From UBA6186 sp050012295 (lineage in GTDB: Bacteria > Pseudomonadota > Gammaproteobacteria > UBA6186 > Azoamicaceae), in contig JBEKHL010000011.1 of assembly GCA_050012295.1 (NCBI GenBank), positions 1 to 37,433 of the forward strand: 37,433 bases of DNA. The letters are read 5' to 3'. Positions within the stretch are counted from its first letter, which is position 1. Every line of letters begins with the position of its first letter. A program made the position numbers and the translations under genes. The notes beneath the pieces are model-generated. The model had not been told where the DNA came from, did no database searches, and was given only the letters and a program-made list of their open reading frames with translations. Positions 14,611 through 22,754 of the stretch are shown in pieces.

Positions 14611-16305
14611 CTATTTAATTGCTTGTTTACCCAAAATTTCTTCAACTTGCTGTCTATCTAAGCTCTCTTTGTCTAATAGCTCTTTAGCTAATGTATGCAG
14701 TTTGGCTTTATTGATAGTTAATAAATTTTTAGCTTTAGTAGCTGCATTTTTCAAAATTAATTTTACTTCCTCTTCTATAGTTTTATCAGAAATAAAATCT
14801 AAGCCATTATCACCAACATAAATTAATCCTATTTTTTCAGAATATCCCCATTTAGTTACCATGTTGTATGCAAGCTTAGTAGCACTACGTAAATCATTTT
14901 CTGCACCGGTAGTAATATTATTGTGCCCAAAAATTATTTCTTCAGCTATTCTACCTCCCAAACTACTAGCAATAATATTTTCTAATTGTTCCCTAGAATG
15001 AGTATATGTATCTTTTAATGGTTCAAAATTAGTATGCCCTAGAGATGCTCCTCGAGGGGCAATAGTTACTTTATATATAGGATTATGTTCTGGTAAAAAA
15101 TACCCAACTATAGTATGACCTGCTTCGTGGTACGCAGTGATCTTTTTTTCTTGTTCCGAGATTATAGTTGATTTTCTAGTAGAACCTAATACAAAACGAT
15201 CTTTAGCGATTTCGAACGCCTGAATACCAACATCTGTTTTATTATTTCTAGTTGCATCAATCGCTGCTTCGTTTACTAAATTAGCAAGTTCTGCACCAGA
15301 AAATCCAGTAGTCATTTTAGCTAATTTCGCTGCATCAACATCAGTATTAGCGATAATTTTTTTCAAATAAATCGATAAAATTTCTTCCCGTTCTAATTGG
15401 GTGGGTAATTCAAGCTTAACCTGTCTACCTAGTCGACCAGGACGCAAAATAGCATTGTCCAAGGCGTCGATTCGATTAGATGCCGCAATTATAACTATTC
15501 CTCGATTAATGCTATCGTTTAAACCATCCATTTCTGTTAATAATTGATTAACAGCTTGTGCTGACCAAGCAGGACTATTTTGACTATGCCTTTTAAAAGC
15601 AATCGAATCAATTTCATCTATAAAAACCACACAAGGAGCTTGTTTCCTAGCCAAACTAAATAATTCTCTAACTCTAGCTGCCCCAACCCCAACATATTCT
15701 TCTTCGAACTGTGAACCAGAAGTGGCAATAAAGGTTACCCCTGCTTCTCCAGCTAAAGCTCTAGCTAACATGGTTTTACCAGTTCCAGGTTCCCCATACA
15801 GCAAAACTCCTTTGGGTGGTTGCGCTCCTAATCGTTGAAATTCTGATGGATCATTTAAAAATTGTACTAAATCACCTAACTCCTCTTTAGCCTCATGAAG
15901 ACCAGCAACATCCGAAAAAACTGTTTTTACTTGCCTAGGTGATAATATTTCAAAATAACCTTGAGAAATTTTTTTCGTCATGGCTTCTTGGGCAGCTGCT
16001 AATTCTACGCTACTATTGTTTTGATTTAATTTAGCCAACTTATCTTCTTGGTATTTTACTAGCATACTTACTTGCGCATACCTATTAGAGATAAATACAA
16101 AACTATAACATAATGCAAAAACACCTATTGCTACACAAATATGCTTAGCAAAATATTTCAACTTTAAAATTCTAGACGACGATATACCACCAATAGCTAA
16201 AGAATTTGTACTCGTTAATTTAAGCCTATAATCCGTCAAAAAACGGCCAACCCACACAATTAAAGACATTAAGATTATTGCTAATAAAAAATTCTCTACG
16301 TACAT
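14611..16305 (-). CDS. FtsH-like membrane AAA+ zinc metalloprotease, divergent
   Basis: At 564 residues it is shorter than E. coli FtsH (644). Membrane helices lie at about 6-22 and 54-73 with only some 30 residues between them, so the usual periplasmic domain of about 70 residues is nearly absent. The AAA domain has Walker A GEPGTGKT (171-178, Glu for the usual Pro), pore loop YVGV (204-207), Walker B VVFIDEID and an RPGRLGRQ arginine-finger segment. The protease domain has HEAGH (393-397) and the third zinc ligand D471 in TGAENDL. All catalytic residues are therefore present. FtsH degrades membrane and short-lived cytosolic proteins. This may be an accessory paralogue, since it stands alone and diverges in the substrate-facing parts; whether a canonical ftsH exists elsewhere cannot be seen. 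Confidence 0.88.
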   Translation of the reverse strand: MYVENFLLAIILMSLIVWVGRFLTDYRLKLTSTNSLAIGGISSSRILKLKYFAKHICVAIGVFALCYSFVFISNRYAQVSMLVKYQEDKLAKLNQNNSSVELAAAQEAMTKKISQGYFEILSPRQVKTVFSDVAGLHEAKEELGDLVQFLNDPSEFQRLGAQPPKGVLLYGEPGTGKTMLARALAGEAGVTFIATSGSQFEEEYVGVGAARVRELFSLARKQAPCVVFIDEIDSIAFKRHSQNSPAWSAQAVNQLLTEMDGLNDSINRGIVIIAASNRIDALDNAILRPGRLGRQVKLELPTQLEREEILSIYLKKIIANTDVDAAKLAKMTTGFSGAELANLVNEAAIDATRNNKTDVGIQAFEIAKDRFVLGSTRKSTIISEQEKKITAYHEAGHTIVGYFLPEHNPIYKVTIAPRGASLGHTNFEPLKDTYTHSREQLENIIASSLGGRIAEEIIFGHNNITTGAENDLRSATKLAYNMVTKWGYSEKIGLIYVGDNGLDFISDKTIEEEVKLILKNAATKAKNLLTINKAKLHTLAKELLDKESLDRQQVEEILGKQAIK

Positions 16306-16428
16306 AATTAATCTACCTAGTTTAACGCCTTACAAAAAATTTGGTTATTATTCTAAATGCTATCAGATTTTTTTTAACGAATCAATTAATTTGTTTTGTT
16401 GCTTTTATGTCGCTATTTTTGTAGACTT

Positions 16429-16458
16429 TTGGACTTATAACCTTAATATTGGTATATT
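16429..16458 (+). promoter_or_regulatory. Probable promoter of rplM-rpsI
   Basis: TTGGAC (16429-16434) and TATATT (16453-16458) are 18 bp apart, 31 bp before the rplM start. Both boxes match sigma70 consensus at four or five of six positions. Confidence 0.5.
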
Positions 16459-16489
16459 AGCTGATTTCATCGTTGGAGTTTCATATAAA

Positions 16490-16924
16490 ATGAACAACAC
16501 TTATAGCGTAAAAGCAAAAGATATTGAACAAAAAGATTGGTATATTATAGATGGTAAAAATATAGTATTAGGAAGAGCTGCCTCTAAAATCGCAAAAATC
16601 TTACTAGGAAAACATAAACCAATCTATTCTCCCCATGCCGATGTTGGCGACTACGTAATAGTCATAAATGCCGGTCAAATTAAAATTACTGGCAATAAAA
16701 AAGAAAATAAAATGTATTATAGTCATTCTGGAAAACCTGGTAACCTTAAAGAAATAAATTTCAATAAGTTAATAGAAAAATCTGCAGAAAAGCTTTTAAA
16801 ACTTACAGTTAAGGGTATGCTCCCTAGAAATACCAGGGGTAGAAACATGTTGAAAAAACTTAAAGTTTATCAAAATGAAGAGCACCCTCATACTGCCCAA
16901 CAACCTAACCAATTAGAGGTTTAA
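16490..16924 (+). CDS. rplM: 50S ribosomal protein L13
   Basis: 144 residues from the ATG at 16490 (E. coli 142). The frame is open further upstream, but the conserved protein begins at NTYSVKAKDIEQKDWYIID and a GGAG lies at 16475-16478. L13 motifs include GRAASKIAKILLGK, KPIYSPHADVGDYVIVINA and KGMLPRNTRGRNMLKKL. It is a primary 23S rRNA-binding, early-assembly protein. It forms an operon with rpsI, 6 bp downstream. Confidence 0.96.
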   Translation: MNNTYSVKAKDIEQKDWYIIDGKNIVLGRAASKIAKILLGKHKPIYSPHADVGDYVIVINAGQIKITGNKKENKMYYSHSGKPGNLKEINFNKLIEKSAEKLLKLTVKGMLPRNTRGRNMLKKLKVYQNEEHPHTAQQPNQLEV

Positions 16925-16930
16925 TATTTT

Positions 16931-17326
16931 ATGGTAGCAAAAGTATATTATTATGGTACTGGTCGTGACAAAACTGCAACAGCACGAGTCTTTATGTCAA
17001 AAGGTAGTGGACATATAACTATCAATGGCAGAAGTTTAGAACAATATTTTGGAAGACCTTCTTCTAGGATGATTGTTATGCAATCACTAGAAGCTGTTGA
17101 TATGGTTAATAAATTTGATTTTAAAATTACCACTACTGGCGGTGGCTCTAGCGGACAAGCCGATGCGATTAGATTAGGCATATCACGCACATTATTAAAG
17201 TTTAACGAAGAACTAAAAGCTATTTTGCGTAAAGGTGGTTTTCTTACCAGAGATAAACGAAAAGTAGAACGTAAAAAATATGGTTTACGTAAAGCAAGAA
17301 AGAAAGAACAGTATTCTAAACGATAA
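16931..17326 (+). CDS. rpsI: 30S ribosomal protein S9
   Basis: 131 residues (E. coli 130). YYGTGRDKTATARVFMSKGSG, the GGGSSGQADAIRLGISRTL segment and the basic tail ending KKEQYSKR are typical; the C-terminal SKR reaches the P-site tRNA. It is cotranscribed with rplM and followed by a large hairpin element that probably ends the transcript. Confidence 0.97.
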   Translation: MVAKVYYYGTGRDKTATARVFMSKGSGHITINGRSLEQYFGRPSSRMIVMQSLEAVDMVNKFDFKITTTGGGSSGQADAIRLGISRTLLKFNEELKAILRKGGFLTRDKRKVERKKYGLRKARKKEQYSKR

Positions 17327-17335
17327 TTTTTTAAC

Positions 17336-17488
17336 CTTAAGAAGCTGCCCAAAAATAACTTTAACATTTAAGCTTTTGGGTGTTCTATAAATTAAAAGGC
17401 TGTTTGTCTGAGCCCGTAGGGCGAGTTTACAGCTTTTTAATTTTAGAAACCCAAAGCTTGTTAAAGTTATTTTTGAATAGCTCATAAG
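17336..17488. repeat. 153-bp imperfect palindromic (hairpin) element
   Basis: The left arm from about 17336 (CTTAAGAAGCTG..., then CAAAAATAACTTTAACA) pairs with the right arm ending at 17488, with a few small bulges over about 60 bases per arm. The centre holds a nested perfect hairpin GCCC-GTA-GGGC (17412-17422) inside CTGAGCCCGTAGGGCGAG. The size, the long stem and the GC-rich tip resemble intergenic palindromic or MITE-like repeats. It lies between rpsI and sspA and can act as a terminator. Copy number elsewhere in the genome is unknown. Confidence 0.8.
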
Positions 17489-17531
17489 TTTATTTAATAA
17501 TTTTAATAATAAATATGGAAAAGAAAAATAT

Positions 17532-18161
17532 ATGGCAATTACTAATAAACGTTCGGTTATAAGCTTATATTCTGGTGCTCGTGATGCGTATAGTCATAGG
17601 ATCAGAATTGTCTTAGAAGAAAAGGGAGTAACGTTTGATATAATAGACGTAGATAGTTCTCCAAAAGCTAAAGAAGAAATTTCTGAACATAATCCTTACG
17701 GTACTGTACCAACTTTAATGGATAGAGATTTAGTATTATTTCGATCAGAAATTATTGCAGAATATATAGATGAACGTTTTCCTCATCCACCTCTATTACC
17801 AGTTTACCCAGTTTTAAAAGCCCGTAGTAGACTAATGATCTATCGTATTAATAAAGATTGGTATAACTTAATGGATCAAATTTTAATTAACGACACTCCA
17901 GATGCAAAAAAAGAACAACTACGCCAAGAACTATTGGATAGTTTACTTAGTGTAATTCCAATATTTGAAGAAAATCCATATTTCTTTAGCGAAGAGTTTT
18001 CTCTAATAGACTGCTTTATAGCACCATTATTATGGCGTTTGCCTCAAATGGGAATAGAAATCCCTAAAACAGCTAAAGCTATTATAAATTATAAAAATAA
18101 AATTTTTTCAAGACCATCTTTTCAAGCTAGCTTAACAGATGCAGAAAAAGCCATGCGTTAG
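17532..18161 (+). CDS. sspA: Stringent starvation protein A (SspA), GST-like RNA polymerase-associated protein
   Basis: At 209 residues (E. coli 212) it has an N-terminal thioredoxin-like half (KRSVISLYSGARDAYSHRIR, NPYGTVPTLMDRDLVL) and an all-helical C-terminal half. IIAEYIDERFPHPPLLPVYP is nearly identical to the E. coli protein, including the surface loop PHPPLLPVYP. In E. coli SspA binds RNA polymerase with sigma70 and alters promoter use under stress, without GST activity. It is a gammaproteobacterial and betaproteobacterial marker gene that usually follows rpsI, often with petABC between and sspB after. Here petABC and sspB are absent and an oxidoreductase follows after 9 bp. Confidence 0.95.
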   Translation: MAITNKRSVISLYSGARDAYSHRIRIVLEEKGVTFDIIDVDSSPKAKEEISEHNPYGTVPTLMDRDLVLFRSEIIAEYIDERFPHPPLLPVYPVLKARSRLMIYRINKDWYNLMDQILINDTPDAKKEQLRQELLDSLLSVIPIFEENPYFFSEEFSLIDCFIAPLLWRLPQMGIEIPKTAKAIINYKNKIFSRPSFQASLTDAEKAMR

Positions 18162-18170
18162 CTTTTCAAT

Positions 18171-18917
18171 ATGCACACATTTAAATTAAATTTAGTTAAC
18201 ACTTACTTACTTAACGACAGGACAAGACATTTAGAATTTAAGATCTTAAATGGTATACCTCTTAAATTTAAACCAGGTCAATTTATTAGCTTACATATTG
18301 AAAAAAATTTAGAAGTTGTCCGTAGAAATTATAGTATTGCTAATACCCCAACTCCAGATCACTCCAATAAAATTGAAATTGCCCTAACTTTTGTACCGAA
18401 TGGAATAGCTTCAACTATTTTATGGAATATGCAAATTGGAGATCATATTAAAGCAAGTGGACCATTTGGTATTTTTGTCTTAAAGCCAGAAGATCTTATT
18501 ACAACTAAGCGTTATATCTTAGTAGCAACTGGTACTGGAGTTACCCCCTATAGAGCTATGCTTAATAATTTAAACCAAATATTAGAAGAACAGCCCGATA
18601 TAACTGTTACGCTGCTATTAGGCGTTAGAGACCATTCAGAGTTATTGTACGGTAACGAATTTATTAACTTTGCTAATAAACAACCTAAATTTAAATTCAT
18701 TGCCTGCTATAGTCGACCAAAAGAACCAACTAATAACATATATGAATTTCAAGGTTATGTACAACATAAGTTAACTCAATTAAATATTGAACCCAACAAA
18801 GATCTAATTTATTTATGCGGTAACCCCAATATGGTAGACGAAGCTCTAGCTACCTTAGAACAATTGGGGGTACATAAAAGTAAAATTAGACGGGAAAAAT
18901 ATATATCTTCTAAATAG
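18171..18917 (+). CDS. fpr: Ferredoxin/flavodoxin--NADP+ reductase-like FAD protein
   Basis: This 248-residue enzyme of the ferredoxin-NADP reductase superfamily moves electrons between NADP(H) and a ferredoxin or flavodoxin in the cytoplasm. The FAD-binding segment is RRNYSIANTPT (RxYS motif, about residues 45-55), followed by VPNGIASTIL. The nucleotide-binding half has ATGTGVTPYRAML, LLLGVRDHSELLY and LCGNPNMVDE. The C-terminus REKYISSK lacks the aromatic end residue of plant-type enzymes, as in many bacterial Fpr proteins. The exact electron partner is not shown. It is probably cotranscribed with sspA. Confidence 0.8.
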   Translation: MHTFKLNLVNTYLLNDRTRHLEFKILNGIPLKFKPGQFISLHIEKNLEVVRRNYSIANTPTPDHSNKIEIALTFVPNGIASTILWNMQIGDHIKASGPFGIFVLKPEDLITTKRYILVATGTGVTPYRAMLNNLNQILEEQPDITVTLLLGVRDHSELLYGNEFINFANKQPKFKFIACYSRPKEPTNNIYEFQGYVQHKLTQLNIEPNKDLIYLCGNPNMVDEALATLEQLGVHKSKIRREKYISSK

Positions 18918-18924
18918 AAAATAG

Positions 18925-19011
18925 TTATGTAAATAATAATATAAATACTAGTGCGAATCCTATTAATGCCCCAACAACAACCTTCACGTCATTATGAGCG
19001 TTTTTATTCAT
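18925..19011 (-). CDS. 28-residue single-helix membrane peptide
   Basis: An ATG at 19009-19011, preceded by a strong Shine-Dalgarno AAAGGTGAT, opens a 28-codon frame ending at TAA 18925-18927. The product starts with a hydrophilic MNKNAHNDVK and then has one hydrophobic helix, VVVGALIGFALVFILLF, ending in Thr. This is the architecture of small regulatory membrane peptides. No family is recognised. It is convergent with the reductase gene, 7 bp away. The following 182 bp (19012-19193) show no other gene. Confidence 0.5.
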   Translation of the reverse strand: MNKNAHNDVKVVVGALIGFALVFILLFT

Positions 19012-19193
19012 AATATCACCTTTCATATAATATGTTACCATTTTATAGTTTGTTAATTTAAAATTTAGTTTATTTTTAAATATTTTGCCTAATTATAACA
19101 AACATAACTAAACACATCCTTACTGTATAGTCTGTTTTAATTATAAATAAAACATGCAAATCTTATTACATAAAAACTATATAGGCAACCAGC

Positions 19194-20252
19194 TTATTTT
19201 GGCAAAACCAAAATAGCATCAACAATAGGATTTACAATTGATGGAAACTCAGAATCAGATCTCATCGCTAGAGATAAATACATACTAGAAGAGCTGCCTC
19301 CATCTAAATTTATTGCATCCCTACACTGCAAAATCTGCATAGTATTTGCAAGCTCAGGTATTGTCATACTAGAAGCAACTACAAATTTCCAAAATCCGTT
19401 TTCTAAAATACAAACTGCAGTCCTAGCATGTTGACTATTAACAAACTGATACGATATTTTTTCTTGAGCATAATTAGACAATAAATCATAATTTTTAATT
19501 AACACCGGTGCACCACTAGTTATATAATCTACCGTTTGCCATAAATCAGTAGTATCTGGTTCTAGCTGCGGAATAACACTTACAGATACTTTTGCTAACT
19601 CTAGGTTAGCTTTGGCAATATCTGTACTTTTAATAGAATTACTTATTCGATAAATATAATTATCTTCGTCGTTTTGTTTAATTAAAATATTTGGATATTT
19701 ATTCTCTAAATTTAGAAAATCAGGATAAATGCTCGAATATAAAACAGCTTTATTGTCTATATATTTATTATCTTGATATTGATTATTTTGATAAGAAGCA
19801 TGGTAATGTGGATTAAAATAATAAACTGGTAAATTTAAACCGCCAATTTGTACCAAAGTTTTAGTTTTTAAACGATCTATTAAAACTAAATCTCCATCTG
19901 CTTTCCAACCTATAGCTGCTCGCGGCTGATATGCAATACCGTGCCAAACATTAGCTATTTTTAATGGACCAGCTGGTACAAAAAGATTATGATCTACTTC
20001 TCTAAAAAAACCTCCATTAATCGCAGCTATCGCACTATACTTACGAGCAATATTGGATAAAAAATCAATATTTTCACCAGTTGCTTGAGCAGTAGTATTT
20101 ATAATTTTATATTTCTTAGGGTTTACAGTAACCGTATGGACTAACTGTTGTTCAACAAGTATAGTCTTATAATATAAATCTTCTGATCCAAATATAAGTT
20201 GTGATTGGCAAAACCAAAATAATAAAAATAATTTTTTAAAATAACTTAACAT
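19194..20252 (-). CDS. Exported phosphodiester glycosidase family (NAGPA/DUF2233) protein
   Basis: From the ATG at 20250-20252 the protein has 352 residues. The upstream in-frame alternative at 20282 is rejected because the chosen start gives a signal peptide (basic LSYFKKL, then LFLLFWFCQSQLIF) and has AGGTAG upstream. Family marks are AAINGGFF, GAPVLI, HARTAVCILENGFWKFVV and the C-terminal NLDGGSSSSMYL. Relatives include the mammalian uncovering enzyme and bacterial proteins acting on sugar phosphodiesters, so a periplasmic or exported hydrolase is likely. Residues about 150-260 contain a less conserved Asn/Tyr-rich insertion. It overlaps the end of amrS by 7 bases, which implies cotranscription. 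Confidence 0.85.
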   Translation of the reverse strand: MLSYFKKLFLLFWFCQSQLIFGSEDLYYKTILVEQQLVHTVTVNPKKYKIINTTAQATGENIDFLSNIARKYSAIAAINGGFFREVDHNLFVPAGPLKIANVWHGIAYQPRAAIGWKADGDLVLIDRLKTKTLVQIGGLNLPVYYFNPHYHASYQNNQYQDNKYIDNKAVLYSSIYPDFLNLENKYPNILIKQNDEDNYIYRISNSIKSTDIAKANLELAKVSVSVIPQLEPDTTDLWQTVDYITSGAPVLIKNYDLLSNYAQEKISYQFVNSQHARTAVCILENGFWKFVVASSMTIPELANTMQILQCRDAINLDGGSSSSMYLSLAMRSDSEFPSIVNPIVDAILVLPK

Positions 20253-21337
20253 ATATTTACTACCTGCCGTCTGCCTCCCCACTTACCACATGGACCTAAA
20301 AAGACACCTGGGCATTTATTACCACAATTTAAGCATAAACCTCGATCAGATAAATTATACTCCAATACACTATGCCAATCTCGCTTAATAAGGCATTTAT
20401 TACAATGTACACAATACGTGCTGCCACCATCTACATCATGAACATTACCAACATAAACATAATTTAAACCATTAGACTTAGCAATCTTTCTTGCTGTATT
20501 AAGCGTTGCGCTTGGCGTAGGCTTTTTATCTAGCATTCTCCAATCAGGATGAAACGCAGTAAAATGCAACGGAACATCTGGCCCTAAATTTTTTAAAATC
20601 CATTTACTCATTTCTTCTATTTCTTCATTAGAGTCATTTTCATCAGGAATTAATAAAGTTGTAATTTCAAGCCAAACATTAGTTTCATGCTTTAAATAAA
20701 CCAAAGTATCTAACACATCTTGTAAATGTGATCCGGTTAATTTGTCATAAAATCGTTCACTAAAGGCCTTTAAATCTATATTAGCAGCATCTATATATTT
20801 GTATAATTCTTCTCGTGGCTTAGGACATATATAGCCAGCCGATACCGATACCGTCTTTATGCCTAACAAATGGCATTCTTTAGAAGTGTCTATAGCATAT
20901 TCCATAAATGGTACTGGATCATTATAAGTAAACGCAATACTAGGGCAACCTAAACGTTTAGCAGCATCAGCAATAGCCTTAGGAAATGCTTCTTGCGATA
21001 AAGTATCTATTTCCCTAGATTTACTAATATCCCAATTTTGACAAAATTTGCAAGCTAAATTACAACCGGCCGTTCCAAAAGACAATACTGGCGTACCAGG
21101 TAAAAAATGGTTTAACGGCTTCTTTTCAATAGGATCTATACAATAACCACTAGAACGACCATAAGTAGTTAAAACCACCTCATCATTCAATCTAGCTCTA
21201 ACAAAACACAAACCTCGTTGTTGTTCATGTAATTTGCAAGCACGCGGACATACATCGCATTGGATCCTGCCATCACTTAATTTATGCCAATATTTTGTAG
21301 ATCTATTATATTTAGAGTAATCAAGTTCATTTTTCAT
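20246..21337 (-). CDS. amrS: AmmeMemoRadiSam system radical SAM enzyme AmrS
   Basis: 363 residues from the ATG at 21335-21337. The radical SAM cluster motif is CNLACKFCQNWD (CxxxCxxC, binding the 4Fe-4S cluster and SAM). Around it are the family's CDVCPRACKLHEQQRGLC start, DPIEKKPLNHFLPGT, AFTYNDPVPFMEY and a Cys-rich end (YCVHCNKC and CLNCGNKC) that probably holds another metal site. These proteins occur with MEMO and AMMECR1 homologues across all three domains; the reaction is not firmly established. It is divergent from amrB with a 33-bp shared promoter region. Confidence 0.93.
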   Translation of the reverse strand: MKNELDYSKYNRSTKYWHKLSDGRIQCDVCPRACKLHEQQRGLCFVRARLNDEVVLTTYGRSSGYCIDPIEKKPLNHFLPGTPVLSFGTAGCNLACKFCQNWDISKSREIDTLSQEAFPKAIADAAKRLGCPSIAFTYNDPVPFMEYAIDTSKECHLLGIKTVSVSAGYICPKPREELYKYIDAANIDLKAFSERFYDKLTGSHLQDVLDTLVYLKHETNVWLEITTLLIPDENDSNEEIEEMSKWILKNLGPDVPLHFTAFHPDWRMLDKKPTPSATLNTARKIAKSNGLNYVYVGNVHDVDGGSTYCVHCNKCLIKRDWHSVLEYNLSDRGLCLNCGNKCPGVFLGPCGKWGGRRQVVNIC

Positions 21338-21370
21338 AACTATAAGTATAGTATAGATAGGATTAAGGTT
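21338..21370. promoter_or_regulatory. Compact divergent promoter of amrS and amrB-amrA
   Basis: Only 33 bp separate the two ATGs. The stretch holds near-palindromic CTATAAGTATAGTATAG, which offers TATA-type -10 boxes on both strands; AAGG precedes the amrB start. The -35 regions must lie within the opposite gene. Leader sequences would be very short. Confidence 0.45.
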
Positions 21371-22162
21371 ATGGGTTTTTCTAAACAACCAAATGTTGCT
21401 GGAAGTTTTTATCCAGCCAAAAAATTAACTTTACAACAAACCGTAACTGATTTGCTAGCGGAAGTTAAAACTACTACTCAACTAAAGCCACCTAAAGCTA
21501 TTATTGCTCCTCATGCTGGGTACGTATACTCTGGTTATACTGCAGCTGTTGCATATAAAACTTTAGTTGGGTTAAAAAATCAAATTACTACAGCAATATT
21601 AATTGGACCAGCACATTTCGTACCATTTTTTGGGATCGCAACTATGTATGCCGATGAGTTTATTACCCCTTTAGGATCAGTTGCAGTAGACAACCAAGTA
21701 ATACGTAACGCTCTACAACTAAAACAAGTAATCGAACTAGAAGCAGCCTTTCAAAAAGAACATTGCTTAGAAGTACAGCTACCATTTCTTAGTCAAGTAT
21801 TACCTCATTGTAAAATCGCACCTTTCTTAGTGGGAAACGCCAGTTATCAAGAAGTAGCAGAATTACTTAAAAAATTATGGGGAGGTAGCGAAACTATAAT
21901 AATAGTAAGCTCCGATCTTAGCCACTATCATGATTATGAAACTGCTACAAAACTAGATAACGATACTGCTACAGCAATAGAAACTCTTCAACCAGAAAAA
22001 ATGAATGCCAATTCTGCCTGTGGTAAACTAGCTATTCAAGGATTACTACAATGTGCTATTGATTTTGGTTTAAAAATAACTAGATTAGATCTGAGAAATT
22101 CTGGAGATACTGCAGGAGATAAATCTAGAGTTGTTGGGTACGGGGCATATCATTTATGCTAA
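21371..22162 (+). CDS. amrB: AmmeMemoRadiSam system protein B (MEMO homologue)
   Basis: 263 residues from the ATG at 21371 (AAGG just upstream), starting GFSKQPNVAGSFYPA. The upstream frame extension lacks conservation and is excluded. The metal-site residues of MEMO proteins are visible: His in IIAPHAGYVYSG, His in GPAHFVPFFG, Asp and His in SSDLSHYHD, and the Cys in SACGKLAI. MEMO homologues are structurally related to non-haem iron dioxygenases; human MEMO1 binds copper or iron. It overlaps amrA by 7 bases. Confidence 0.95.
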   Translation: MGFSKQPNVAGSFYPAKKLTLQQTVTDLLAEVKTTTQLKPPKAIIAPHAGYVYSGYTAAVAYKTLVGLKNQITTAILIGPAHFVPFFGIATMYADEFITPLGSVAVDNQVIRNALQLKQVIELEAAFQKEHCLEVQLPFLSQVLPHCKIAPFLVGNASYQEVAELLKKLWGGSETIIIVSSDLSHYHDYETATKLDNDTATAIETLQPEKMNANSACGKLAIQGLLQCAIDFGLKITRLDLRNSGDTAGDKSRVVGYGAYHLC

Positions 22163-22728
22163 AAAATATAAATTCTCAAGATCAAAAAATTTTAATAGAA
22201 TTAGCAAGACAATCGATTAATTATGGATTTTCACATCCTCAAAATACCTTACCAATTAAACTAGAACAATATTCAAAAACTTTACAACAACAACTAGCAT
22301 GCTTTGTAACATTGCAAAAAAACCATCAACTAAGAGGCTGTATTGGCACATTAACTGCTAGAAGCCCACTAGTACAAGAAGTAGTAACCAGTGCATTTTC
22401 TGCAGCATTTTTAGACCACAGATTTACCAAAGTAGTGCCAGCAGAATTACCAAATTTAAAGATCGACATATCTGTTTTAACCACACCAAAACCAATGAAA
22501 TTTACTTCTGAACAAGATTTATTAGCTCAACTACAACCAGGGATCGATGGTTTAATTTTAAGAGTAGGCAATAATGCCGGAACTTTTTTACCTTCGGTAT
22601 GGGAACAACTACCTACACCTCAAGAATTTTTACAACACCTAAAAAATAAAGCTGGATTACCTATGGATTATTGGTCTAATAAAGTCGAAATCTCTAGATA
22701 CGCAACCGAAATGTTTGGGGAAGATTAA
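22156..22728 (+). CDS. amrA: AmmeMemoRadiSam system protein A (AMMECR1 domain)
   Basis: 190 residues made up of one AMMECR1 domain. The hallmark LRGCIGTL is near residue 60, followed by AAFLDHRFTKVVPAELPNL and LLAQLQPGIDGLIL. The invariant Cys of RGCIG is present. The biochemical role is unknown; co-occurrence with the radical SAM and MEMO proteins suggests a joint modification pathway. Translation is coupled to amrB through the 7-base overlap. It ends 26 bp from the convergent ankyrin gene. Confidence 0.95.
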   Translation: MLKNINSQDQKILIELARQSINYGFSHPQNTLPIKLEQYSKTLQQQLACFVTLQKNHQLRGCIGTLTARSPLVQEVVTSAFSAAFLDHRFTKVVPAELPNLKIDISVLTTPKPMKFTSEQDLLAQLQPGIDGLILRVGNNAGTFLPSVWEQLPTPQEFLQHLKNKAGLPMDYWSNKVEISRYATEMFGED

Positions 22729-22754
22729 TTATGCCACACTAACCAGCGCTACCT

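Noticed and set aside
17285..17485. A 66-codon minus-strand frame across the hairpin between rpsI and sspA
   Set aside because: It is produced by the palindrome itself and the end of rpsI; it has no family resemblance and no Shine-Dalgarno.
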